A DNA stretch of 64,000 nt, from assembly GCA_051530055.1 (NCBI GenBank), contig CM121341.1, positions 15,252,001-15,316,000 on the forward strand. Reading direction: 5' to 3'. Positions 44,300-57,266 of the stretch are shown one piece after another; position 1 is the first letter of the stretch; every line of letters begins with the position of its first letter. A program made the translations under genes and the position numbers. This DNA comes from Neoechinorhynchus agilis. Taxonomy: Eukaryota; Acanthocephala. Under the pieces are notes generated by a model. That model was not told the DNA's origin and did no database searches. It worked only from the letters and a program-made list of their open reading frames with translations.

Positions 44300-45130
44300 T
44301 CCTGGTGTAACGCTCGAAAGGACGGATGCAGAGTTCCCTTGTTGCACATCCAGACTAATGTGTTGTTGGAGTAAAGCTCCTGCCCTCTGATCGCCAGTGA
44401 TTCATCTCAATCTCTTAGACAATTGTTTGACCTGGTCCTGCGCAGCCGCCTCTCAGGGCGGTTGCCGCTCACACCGGTTTAACGGCGGGGAATTTTATGC
44501 CGATGGCTACGAGCGTGCCCATACACGTGGCGTCCCAGAGAAGGCATTTCCTTCTCGCCACGGGAATACTGCGACACCGTCCAGTCTACGACCATCGAGT
44601 CGGCAAAGATTGCTCGGCTCTAGGATGTTGGGCGCATTCACAGTATTCAGTTCACAACTAAGAATTGCGTTCACTTCGAAGTGTAGTAACTACCTTCCGC
44701 TTGATTGCCGACAGACGAGACCATGGCGTCCCGATGGTTCCACTGTCGCTCCGCAACGGCAGCAATTGGATGTACACATCGGTACCCCAAGTCTCAGGGA
44801 CACGGCAATCCTTACTGTCTCGACGGAGAGAAGAGTACCCATAGAAACGATAGGGATAGCGTTGAGTCAAACACCCGATACTTTAATGGAGACTGCCGCC
44901 AATCTCATTCAAAGTGTGATTCTCGCCAAGGACGGATTGAAATATTTTACGACTTGCTTCTTACGATCCCAAATAAGCTGGCAGAGAAATGTCGGCTGCT
45001 TTTCGGATACCCAAACCGCCGGACGACACAGGTAAGGACGCATGACACCAGGTCTCGTCCGACAGCTGAGTGCCGCAGCGTGAATTACGGGGTCTATGGA
45101 TCCTAAGAACTCCTGTTTTCGCCAGGGAGA
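44300..45130 (-). pseudogene. Retroelement polyprotein C-terminus, decayed
   Basis: Minus strand, several frames. It contains IVSMGTLLSVETVRIAVSLR, the Cys/His cluster [33 protein letters not shown] and the terminal ISLDVQQGNSASVLSSVTPG. It aligns throughout to the better copy at 52075-52950. An in-frame stop and frame shifts are present; RPDG is altered to RLDG. Confidence 0.75.
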
Positions 45131-45783
45131 AAATCCCATTACAAATTTCACAGAATCCTGTTAAGAGAAGCTAAATAGAATTATCGCAATATCACGGTAG
45201 CTTACCTCGAAAAAAGAATCCATGTTTGTTTTTAAAGAATCCTGTAATAAAATTTCTCGAGCAGGCGCAATACCGGACTTACCTTTATGAAATCGCAAGA
45301 ACATTAGATTTTGGGCGATGAAAAAAGTTCAGCGGAAGTATATTTAACCAACTTATTTGCGCAGTTAACTAGATATACTAGTTACGAACACGTGCGCGTT
45401 CATAATGCGCTTGATATGTCGAAGGTTCAATCGCAAGTTTCTCCACTGTAATAAGCTAGCATTCACATTATTGAAAATTGGATTTTTTTTATCAACAATG
45501 AAACTATTAAAATCGTCTTTTAGCTATAAAACAATTTAAAGTAGATCTCATCGCCACCTCAAGGAATTCTAACATATCGAATAAATACAAATCGCTGCCA
45601 AGAAGAGCAGCTAAAAATCTAACAAAAAATATACCCAAATGTTTTCAACTGGATTCACAATTAACTTAATATGAGATTTTAATTACGGTTTCGCGGTCCA
45701 AAAAAGTGGAAAACAATACAAGCAAAAATTTTGAACGCTATGCGAAAAATAAGAACTAAACTTTCAACATTTTTAAGGAGAAT
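45131..45783. other. Spacer, no gene recognised
   Basis: AT-rich sequence between retroelement debris and the tRNA gene; no feature supported. Confidence 0.4.
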
Positions 45784-45858
45784 TTCCACCGGTAGGAATC
45801 GAACCTACTGCCTCCCGTTACTTAAGACGGGCGCTCTCCCAGTATGAGCTACAGTGGT
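45784..45858 (-). tRNA. tRNA gene with 8-nt anticodon loop (isotype uncertain)
   Basis: The minus strand folds as a cloverleaf. The acceptor CCACTG pairs with CGGTGG (1-72 mismatched). The D arm GCTC...GAGC contains the A box TAGCTCATACTGG. The T arm GTAGG-TTCGATT-CCTAC contains the B box GGTTCGATTCC. The variable loop is short (AGGCA). The anticodon stem CCCGT/ACGGG pairs perfectly only if the loop is 8 nt (CTTAAGTA), so the anticodon is ambiguous; position counting from U33 gives TAA. There is no long variable arm, which argues against an ordinary Leu tRNA. It could be a recent pseudogene. Confidence 0.7.
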
Positions 45859-46065
45859 GTTCAACGAAAATAAAAAACGGTTTTACAGCCCATTGTACTT
45901 GACTCATTTCAGTATGAAATAAACAAAAACTCGGATATTGACGAAAATTATATAAAATATATTAGTAAATAAGATCGAATTGAAAGCATAGAACGTTGGG
46001 AATGTTCACGCTCACAAAATAAACAAATAAAATTAGGCGATTTTAAATTTTTGCATTTATACCAC

Positions 46066-46159
46066 CGGCGACATGCGCTCCAGCAGCTTCGTGTTGCAGC
46101 GAATCAGCGAGGCGATCCAACGCGGCAATGCCGCGGTCATCAAGGAAGCTGCCGAATAA
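46066..46159 (+). mobile_element. Retroelement C-terminal tail, copy A
   Basis: GC-rich patch reading TGDMRSSSFVLQRISEAIQR, then GNAAVIKEAAE and stop. This matches the extreme C-terminus of the element at 52075-52950 (SISLAVQRGNAAGVI). It is followed by an AT-rich tail that resembles the sequence after copy B. Confidence 0.65.
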
Positions 46160-46442
46160 TCATGACAGTTGCAGAATTGGACTTTGCTTTAAACTTTACT
46201 TTCTGTAGATAATTATAAAAGTTTAGAAAATAAATTTCAAGACGAAACAATAAAAAACTATGATATTGGCGAAAAAATTAAAAAAAGTAAATCAGATCGA
46301 ATTAAAAGCATAAAGCGTCGAGAATGTTTATGCTCCCCAAAATTGTGGGGATCGATTGGATTTTCACATTTTAAGTGGACATACTCAAAAACTTGGAATT
46401 TCAATAATATTAAAAAACCACTGGAGAGCCAAGATCGACGTC

Positions 46443-46518
46443 GTTCTTGGCGCAAAAAATAAGCATTGCGGTGCAGCGGGGCAATGCGGCTAGCATTTTG
46501 GCCAGCGCCGATGAATAG
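46443..46518 (+). mobile_element. Retroelement C-terminal tail, copy B
   Basis: Reads [20 protein letters not shown], then SADE and stop. It lies about 370 bp after copy A. The intervening sequence (ATATTGACGAAAATTATATA and AAGATCGAATTGAAAGCATA blocks) recurs with changes before copy B (ATATTGGCGAAAAAATT, CAGATCGAATTAAAAGCATA), so the 3' end of the element is tandemly repeated here. Confidence 0.6.
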
Positions 46519-46743
46519 GAGCGTCGAAGAAACTATAAATTATGTATGCTTGCTTTTGGTTAAATAATATTAAAATGGTTTCTAAAAGCATAAAAAGTTG
46601 AAAATGTTTAAGAAACTCAAGCTGAAATACGAGCACATAATTAAAGCGCAAAAGACCTCAGCGCGGCTCCCCCTCCTCTGCCAGTGGCGTTCAATTTGCT
46701 CGATTTTTAAACTGATTTACGAGCCATCTCCACAAAAAACTGT

Positions 46744-49137
<2,394 letters not shown>

Positions 49138-51362
49138 CTACTCATCCTCATTTTGGGCGATTAGTTCAACCTTTTCGGCCATTTGATCGTCCTTAGTACA
49201 CATTTTTTAATTGGGACAATTTAAAAAAGTACTTACTTGAAGCGTCCAAGAAATTCGGATTTGCGTAGGTGATGAGCGTTTAATCTCAATCGAAGTATCC
49301 TTTATTCTCATTGACATTTCAGTCTCAACCACGGCATCTATTCCTTTCGCAGCGAAAATATGTTTCAGATTTTCTAGATAGTTGGAAAATTATATCAGAG
49401 GATTCTATGGAAGCCAAAGGACGCAAGAACCCAATGAAATGAACAGTTGACGAAAATTCGATTTTGGCACCTGTTTCAGTGGTTGAAAAAGAGTCCAATG
49501 GCAAAATTAGGGAATCCTAAAGACATACTGAAAACAACTAAGTGCTTGGTGCTTCAAATACCCCTTTGTTCAATACCAAGATTCCTTCAACCATGGTTTC
49601 ATTTATTGCTTTTTCGGATATATTGCAATGTATCTTTCGTTCAGTCTGGATCTCGATCGTCTGACCGTTTGCTGGTCGATAATAAGGAATATTGGGCAAA
49701 GAAATGTGAGTTGTGCTCAGATATTCTATAAAGTGATCCATCTTCTGCCTTTCGCCGTGAACGAGTACAACAGCTTTCGGTCGGCAGGTCTCGATTAGCT
49801 GGATAATTCCTTTAGCGTCAGCATGAGCCGAAAACGATAGGTATTGTACTTCCAATCGGGCGTTAATAACTTCGTTATTTTCGAACACAAAACGTCGCTC
49901 GCCTTTTATGAGTTTATCACCAACGGTTCCTTTAACGCAGTATCCAGGAAGTACAATCATGTTCTTTGGATTAGGCGCTAGTTTTCGAAAAAGCTGCAAT
50001 GATGTCCCTGCGTGTAGCATCCCTGGAGTTGCAAATATAACTGCCGGTCCCGCTTCGGAGGCGATCAAAGCGTGCTCTCTCGCTCGAAACGGTCTAATGT
50101 GTCTAAAATCAAATACGCCTCCCGTATCACCTTCCATTCTACGATTCAAAACGTTCTCACTTGTCCATGTAATGAACATTTTGTAGAAATTTACAGCCTA
50201 AATTCAATTTTCGCGAGGTGTTTTTTCTTCAGAACTCCCTTTACCTTCTCCGTCAATCCAGTAGAGAAATAAACAGGAACCGTGATGTTCTGCCTCGTCC
50301 AATGTGAATCGAGAAGTATACAGAGCTCTTGAGCTCTACCGAGAGCAAAACAAGGAATAAGAACCTATTAAGATGCCCCTTTTCACTATTTTATAAGATA
50401 CATTCCAAATTACCTTTCCTCCTCGTTGTATGCAATTTTGAACTTTTGCTAGAAAGTCCTGTTCCCGGGAGTAACGAGATCCACGGATAGTGGTAGCATA
50501 AGTCGATTCAGTGATCAATACGTCCGGCTGACATTCATCAACTCTCGCTGCACCCAAATGTCTATCTGGAGTCATGTTATAATCGCCCTATAAAAGCACC
50601 GGTTCTGGGATTCTTAAGCATGATTCGAAAGGATAACCGTATACAACGCAGATTCATTTCCTTCTACGGAGATAAGGAACATACAAGCTCCAATTACATG
50701 CCCCGCATAATACGCCTTAATCCAAAGACCTTCAATCACTTCAATGGTCTCATTAACTCTATCGGCACGCTCATGAGTTTTGAGAGGCCACTCATGTGTG
50801 TGTGCACTCTAATTGTTTTCACTTTCCTCATGCAATTATCAACATCCTCGTCGGTGAAAAAGCTGCTCTCATTTCTTCTGTCCGGATCGAGATTCTCGTT
50901 CATTGTAACGATTTTACGAAAATCTTTCTGTGTTACACTGAGTCGTTTATATATTGGGGAATAAGAAACTCACGAGTAGAACTGGGCATATCGCTTTAGT
51001 TGGGCGGGTCATGTAAATGGGACCATTGTATCCGACAATCTCCGTCATATGTGGAAGAGCTCCACAATGGTCCAAATGGAAGTGACTGCTTATGAATTCG
51101 TGATTGAACGACAAAACATACTCACGATATAAGTACACAATCGATTACACAAGCTAAAGGTTCGTTCATTGATAGAAATTCAAAGTCCGGAAACCGCCGA
51201 TCGTCGTCGTAGCCCATATGCATCCCACAGTCCAACATGACGTTTTTGCCTCCAATGCTCAAAATTATGCAACTCTTACCAACGTCCTGACCGGCACCTT
51301 TTTAATTCTAGTAGATCGAAAGAGATTGAAAGATCAGGAAAACCTAATGGAAGTATCTTCAT
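49138..51362 (-). CDS. INTS11: Integrator subunit 11, RNA endonuclease
   Basis: Metallo-beta-lactamase/beta-CASP endonuclease of the Integrator complex; it cleaves snRNA 3' ends and paused nascent RNAs (family knowledge). The tiny first exon MKILPLG starts at 51362. Next come [20 protein letters not shown] and the metal-binding HFHLDH, then [50 protein letters not shown] and the beta-CASP part ([36 protein letters not shown]). [16 protein letters not shown] and [11 protein letters not shown] follow. The C-terminal exons (to the stop at 49138-49140) encode [20 protein letters not shown] and IRISWTLQ, then [17 protein letters not shown], as in INTS11 rather than CPSF73. There are about 8 exons. 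The junction between EAPST (49540) and the exon near 49400 was not resolved. Confidence 0.92.
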
Positions 51363-52074
51363 ATCTGCAAAAATTAGATAAGTGGACAGAAAAAAGGATA
51401 AACAGTCAAAAAATGTGTATTTTTTCGTATCTGCGATGTGTCTAATAAAACTTCAAGGTTATTTACCCAATCAAGGGGAAGAAATGAAGATGAAACTCAT
51501 CCATTCTTAAAATAACCATTGAGGTGAAATGTGACCAATGGAAAAAGTGTCGATGAGCAAGACATTGATTAGATGTAAAATTTCAAAAAAAACGGATCCG
51601 TAATTTATTCCCTTAAATTATAGTTTAGCCGTCGCCTTTACTGTCTAGGACACAATCTTAAGGATGTCGGCGTTTTATTGAACGTTCTGGATAGCCTCAC
51701 GTTGGTACTCGAGTGTAATAATAATAATCCCATCGGTCTGCTCCAACTATGCAAAAGCTCAAAAATATTTTCTCTTTAATTATTGTTCAAAAAAGCCGAC
51801 ATCAATCGAATAACACAAACAAAAAATTGAAAATTTGTGATGTGAAATTAAAGAACGCCCAAGTTAGATTCAATAACGATGATTAAAGTTATGTTATAGC
51901 TTTTTAAAGTCGTTAAAAGATGTATGCAAAAGTCCAAATATATTTTCTTTAATTGCCATTTATATTAAACAGAAACACGAATAAAAATTCGAAAAAATTC
52001 GGCCTTTGATCAATTATAAAATTATAACAAAAATTTTCTTTGTAGAACATAATAAAGTACAAAACGTGCAATCA
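51363..52074. other. INTS11 upstream spacer
   Basis: AT-rich sequence without recognisable gene or repeat; contains the INTS11 promoter. Confidence 0.4.
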
Positions 52075-52950
52075 CCACCGTCCGCAAAATTGGAGCTTCT
52101 CTCCTTCCTCGGCCGTCGCTATCACGCCAGCAGCATTGCCTCGTTGTACTGCGAGCGAGATACTTTGTCGCAGGAATACACCTGCTCGTGCGTTCCCGGT
52201 CGTTTCTCTCAATTTCTTCGAGATATGCTAAAGCGGTGGGTGCCGTCCGAAGGGGACAAAATAGTGGGTCCTTGCTAAATCCGCATATTTTCGTACCTTC
52301 CTCCCTTCCGCTGTACTGGCTGCACCTCCAGGGATTTCGAGAGAGTACGGAATGTTGCTTACTGGGAGGGTGTTCACACACGTGGCGTCCCAGAGAAAGC
52401 ATTTGCCCTCCCGCCACGGAAAGAACGAAATTCCGTCAGGACGACGATCGCCTAGTCGACAAAGATGGGCGGGTTCCAAGATATTGGGGAAGTTCGCCGT
52501 TCTCAACGGCCCAGAAATTACGCTATTGATCTCAGAATGGAGTGAGAATCTTCCCCCTGACTTTCGGCAAACGAGACCGTGTCGCCCGAAAGCATCAACC
52601 AAAGATCCACATCGACAGCGATGGTACGTGCATATCGGGAGACCAAGTCTTAAAGACACTGCGATCCTCGTTACCTCATCGGTGAGAAGAGTTCCCACAG
52701 ATGCCAGAGGAACAGTCTCCAACCACGCTCCCGACTCTCGTGTCGAAACTGCCAACAATCTAGCTCGGACGACCCTATCGCGAAAACCTGAAAGTAGAGA
52801 GCTGTGAGCTCTCGCGGCGAGAGGTCTGTCCCAGATAGACTGTCTGAGGCCATTCACGGGAACATGGTTAGCGCCTGTCTGCTGGCACCATTCTTCAACT
52901 GCCACCACAAAGTCTTGGTCAAGACAAAACTTTTCCCTCTGAATTTTCAT
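52075..52950 (-). mobile_element. Retroelement polyprotein C-terminus with nuclease-like module
   Basis: The best preserved of five related fragments in the window. The minus-strand frame 52950-52228 has RARLLAVSTRESGAWLETVP, TRIAVSLRLGLPICTYHRC, a Cys/His cluster (CRCGSLVDAFGRHGLVC), then NILEPAHLCRLGDRRPDGIS and FPWREGKCFLWDATC. It then shifts frame to a tail with FLRQSISLAVQRGNAAGVIA. CxC...HxxxC followed by RPDG...WDAT resembles the zinc-knuckle plus restriction-like (PD-(D/E)XK) endonuclease arrangement of some retroelements. No reverse transcriptase precedes it here, so it is a 5'-truncated copy. The exact clade is not certain. Confidence 0.7.
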
Positions 52951-53314
52951 TATTCGTCAGAAATGTGCACGTGGGGAAGAATGAAAGTTATTATTGAACG
53001 AATAATGAAAAAAAACAATAAAACTTATCTACAAAGTCGAATGATAACTTTCATCGCAAAATTGCAAACATTTACGGATTTTTTGTCAACAATGAGCGTC
53101 AACGTGAGTCTTAGACACTTTTCAAGAGCTTCATTTAAATGAGTTATTTCTACAAATTTAGAAATTAATTAATAAGTGTAAGATTAAATTTCTATACGCC
53201 CGATTCATCGCACTGAGAAAACGTATTAAGAGAGAGACAAGAGGCTTACTAAGAGCGTCCACAATTTTCCAGTCGGCTATGTTACACACATCCAGCTCCG
53301 ATCATTGCTGGTTC
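52951..53314. other. Spacer, no gene recognised
   Basis: AT-rich DNA between the retroelement fragment and the XPO1 stop codon; presumably includes the XPO1 3' UTR. Confidence 0.4.
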
Positions 53315-56300
53315 TTACTCTTCCATATCAACTAGTGGGACCGCATCGGCTGCATTGCCTAATCCAAACTCGCCCCGACTGGCAGCGATATCGCGTCTTC
53401 TTTTCTCCTTCTCCTGTGCGGCAGAGGCCAATTCTTGCTCCCGCTCTTCGAGGAACAGATCGCTGGTATCACTGCCGGTATGTCTTCTGATTTCAATCAG
53501 AAAGTCCCGAATGTGTCCTTTGAGTTTCTCCATGTCTTGATCGAAATTCACAAATCCTTCCACGATGAGTTTGATTTGGGCTTCCTGGAGTTGTGGAAAA
53601 GCGTGTTTAAGTCCTGTACCGATGTGGTTTTTGACCAGTTGTACATTTCCTTCACCAGTTCCTAAAGCACCGGATCCATCAATTGCTTCTGCATTAATAC
53701 TGAACGGAAGTTCCTCAAGAGTTCTGAACATTATCATGAGAAGAGTTGTATGTTGCGTAAGTCCAGTGGAAATCGAAGTTTCGTTAAGAATGGTGAATAT
53801 TTGATCGACTGTAGGCAAAAAGTATGTTCGATAGAATCCGAGTGCATGTTCGCGGCTTTCATCGCTACCGCCCTTACTGGCAAGGTCTTCATAGTTAGAA
53901 AAAAGAGCAATAAGGCAATCGAACCCGAGATCAATTACGTTTCGGTCCGTATGCTTAAGTGCGTAGATGAACGAATCGTAAACGAATTGGAATTGGGTTG
54001 ACGTTAGTCTCAAGAGACTAGAGAATGAATTTCTTAGTACTGAGAGTAAAAATTCAAAGATACCAAGCCTAAACTCAGGATAATCTTCATAATTTTGATT
54101 AATCATCTGGAGTGTTGTTTCAAACACACTTCCGAGATATTGGAAGACACGTTCTTGAGCTTCATTACCGAGAATCCGGACATAACTAGAACAGCAGCCA
54201 AGTACTTCGACCTCTCGAAGATCGGAATGAATTGCGTTTGCATAGTCTGGGAGGATCAGTTCGAAAAGCGGATCAATAAAATCGCAATCTCGTATTCGAT
54301 TCGCTGGTGTTATACGAACATTTCCGCGTTCAATGACGACGGTCTGCTCACAGGCGTTCATCCAATCGTGAAATAGGCCAAGGATCTCGTGTCTTAAAGA
54401 TCTCAGACACTTTATGGTACCGTATGAAGTAAGTGTGCAGTCTGGGTTTTGTTCCAATGCTGCTCGTGCTTCTTCCTCAATAACCACGGCTGCTTTCTCA
54501 AATACAAATACAATCGTTTCAAATAGCGTCATTATCTGGATTTCGTAGTCAACACCGATCGCTCTACATGCACGTCGGTTCAATTTTATGATATTTATAG
54601 CCTGAGCCACTCTTGCGTGACTTCGATAACCTTCGCTTTGATTCGAACGAGCATGCATCACATATTGTTCCCAAGCATTATTCGGCAAATATAGCGCTCC
54701 TTCGATCAACATCCTTCTTCTTGTATTCACATCTTCCCCACCTGAACCAATCACACGACCGAGAGCTTCATAGAACGTCTGAGTCTGCTGGGGAGACAAA
54801 TCACCAATAATACTACTGATCTGATCGATCACATCTGCCACAAAAGGACGGTGTTCGCCGGGTTGCGTCGCCATAAAGTGATGAGAACACTCGGACGCGA
54901 TTGTTAAAAAAGTGTCACATGCCATATCCTGAACACCTTCATGAGATTCGTGCATAAACTCAAACAGCTTATTGCATACTGTCTTCAGAAACTTCCAATG
55001 AGCACGAAGAAACCGAGGATGTTGACCAACCACGTACATAATATTGGCTGCGATAATAGCCTTATTGTCCTTCCCACGTTTTGCTTCACACAAGCTAAGC
55101 AGCTCCTTGATTACAAACACCAGGAACCGACGCTCCTCATCCTCCGTCAGAGAACCAGAGATTGAACCTATTGCCCAACATAGAGTGTTCAATCCTGACC
55201 ATGTAAATTGATTCCCAGTAGCTTGGTATTTCAACTTCGCTGTCATTATCTGAACCGTCTCAGCAGCATCCAAATATGTCAAATTCGATAGACAATCCTT
55301 CATGTTCTTGTAGAACAGGAAACTGACATATTAGACGAGTCAACAACCAAAACTGGCTTCTTTTTCGTGCAAAATTTTCAACTTTCTGTGATTTTGTCGA
55401 AGCAAACGTTCCCGAAGCGAGGAAAGCTCATTCTCAAAATTTTGGCACAAGAAAAAGGAGTAATATTCACATTTTTAAACAAACAAAAAGTGTGGCGCGG
55501 CGTGGGCACCGATCGTGCCCAAAAGGAGTTTTGAACTAAACATTAAAAAAGAGAATTAGTTTCATGAACTGCTGATTATGGAAGAGGATAGTTCAAAACC
55601 TAGTTAACTGCGATGACAAGTTCACGATCAATTTCAATGGGGGCCAAAGAAAAATGCGGCGAAGCACATTTGGCTAAAAAAGGTAAAACCACGAGAATTG
55701 GGGGTTTGAAGAAAAGTACAATAAAAAACATTGACAGTAACCGCAAATCTCTATATTGTGCAACCCAGTTCGTCGTTCCCTGTTTTAGAGCGTAATAGCA
55801 TCCGTATCTTTAAAGAACTCTCGGACGACTTCTCCATTTTCAGTTTCGACGATTATGACCTCTTCCGGTCTAGCCATTTTTTCTATCATTATATACCGGA
55901 CCTGACTGAGTATTTCGGCAAACGGAATGACAATGGCGTCCGGCGCTCGTCGCATTCGAGCATTTTCCAAATTGGTTGCATCTCCCATTTCTGTACTATC
56001 GGGAGGATTGGCAACCTGAGCACCTCTGATTTCACTAACGTGTTGATCAGCCAAAATACCACCAAAGAAGATCCAGAATTCGACACATACTTTAAATACC
56101 TCAGTCTCGTCGACTCTAGACAATCTCACAAGCATGGACAGTGCCTTCAGATGATTTGATTTGATCATACCACCGCTATTTGCACTGGCACGGATTATGA
56201 GGAAGTGTTGATGGCGAAGTAAAGAAGACAGATACATGGTTAGAGTCATTATAAAATCCTTTTCGCTGTCATGACTTTGATTATAGGCGTGAGCAAGATC

Positions 56301-57266
56301 CACGTCATCAGGGATCATTTCAGTGATCCGTTGAACAGAATCAACCATCATTTTGACCATTTTCTCTTTCATCGTTTCACTCACATCACTGCCCGATGCC
56401 AAATCGATTGATGCGATTTCAGTCATGCATTTCACGGCGACATTTCTAAAAGGACTTTGAGCCATGTATCGGCTTACTAGAAGCTCAATCAATGTTGTCT
56501 CAAGTAGATATCCACGTGGAATCCAATTGAGAAATATTAAAAGAGTTTCGAGAGTCGTCAGAACGAGTTGATCTTTAAGACACTTATCAAGCACTTCGTA
56601 ACAAAGCTCAAAAATCTCTCCGAATTCGGTGCACATGCTTGCACGTAACGATAGAGCTTTTGTCCGTGTCAGAGATGTCGAAGAGAAATCGAAAACTTCT
56701 TGAGAAAGAAGTTTAAGAATTTGCATATTGTTTGCACAAATCGATTCTCCAGTTAAACTTGATTTTACGAGATCACTGACGAAGCTGGGCCACCGATGAG
56801 GCCATTCGTACTTCAGAATCTCCACAAGTATAGTGTTTAGTCGTTTCAATTCAGTTCGGTCTTCGTCGCTTTGAGTGTCATTCATCGATCGATTGATTAT
56901 TAGACTAATAACATACCGTTTGATTGCTTCACATTGAGCTTCAGGTAAACTCTTCCATCGCTTCTTTATGGCTTCTTCGAGAATTTGAAGAGCAATGTAA
57001 CGAGTCTGGTGATGGCACGATTGACTCAATATCGAATCCACTTTTAGCCAGGCATCTTCGCTGGATTTTAGTTCGGTCAAGATTGAATTAGCCGCCCGTT
57101 GACTTGTGCCTTGACCGTTATAGCACACATCCACGACCCGCTCGAGGAGCTGAACGTCGATTTCGGACGAACTGTTCAGCAACGACGAAGAAGCTTGAGA
57201 TAGAAAATCCGAATCCAGCATTCGCATACCATTCTGACTACATGAAAATATGGTAGACATCTTCAA
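53315..57266 (-). CDS. XPO1: Exportin-1 (CRM1)
   Basis: Nuclear export receptor for leucine-rich NES cargo, working with Ran-GTP. Two exons: 57266-55788 and 55310-53315, joined at ...DTDAITL|YKNM. The N-terminal importin-beta-type region has LLERVVDVCYNGQGTSQRAA, KLNTILVEILKYEWPHRWPS-like and FLNWIPRGYLLETTLIELLV. The second exon starts with the NES-groove region NTLCWAIGSISG, keeping the Cys that leptomycin B modifies in other species, then KRGKDNKAIIAANIMYVVGQ and RFLRAHWKFLKTVCNKLFEF. The C-terminus has LRDFL-like HIRDFLIEIRRH, DTSDLFLEEREQEL and an acidic end. About 1,150 residues, slightly longer than human. The single intron (about 55311-55785) lacks GT-AG borders (see findings). ATG could be M1 or the nearby M3. 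Confidence 0.95.
55311..55785 (-). mobile_element. Transposon-like non-canonical intron of XPO1
   Basis: About 475 bp. On the plus strand its ends read TAGAACAGGAAACTG and CGTTCCCTGTTTTA, i.e. terminal inverted repeats TARAACAGGRAAC with two mismatches in 13. The sequence TCTA is present at both exon borders (CGC-TCTA-AAAC and TGT-TCTA-CAAG on the coding strand), so exact excision leaves one copy and restores LYKNM. There is no GT donor between the conserved FFKDTDAITL codons and the in-frame stop. Confidence 0.7.

Noticed and set aside
44397-45106. Plus-strand 212- and 133-codon frames
   Set aside because: Shadows of the retroelement C-terminus, which is clearly on the minus strand (Cys/His cluster, [11 protein letters not shown]).
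49538-51362. CPSF73 (CPSF3) instead of INTS11
   Set aside because: [27 protein letters not shown] and the C-terminal exons fit INTS11 better, and the CPSF3 C-terminal domain is absent.
52188-52807. Plus-strand frames opposite the retroelement fragment
   Set aside because: Shadow frames; the conserved RPDG...WDAT module is on the minus strand.
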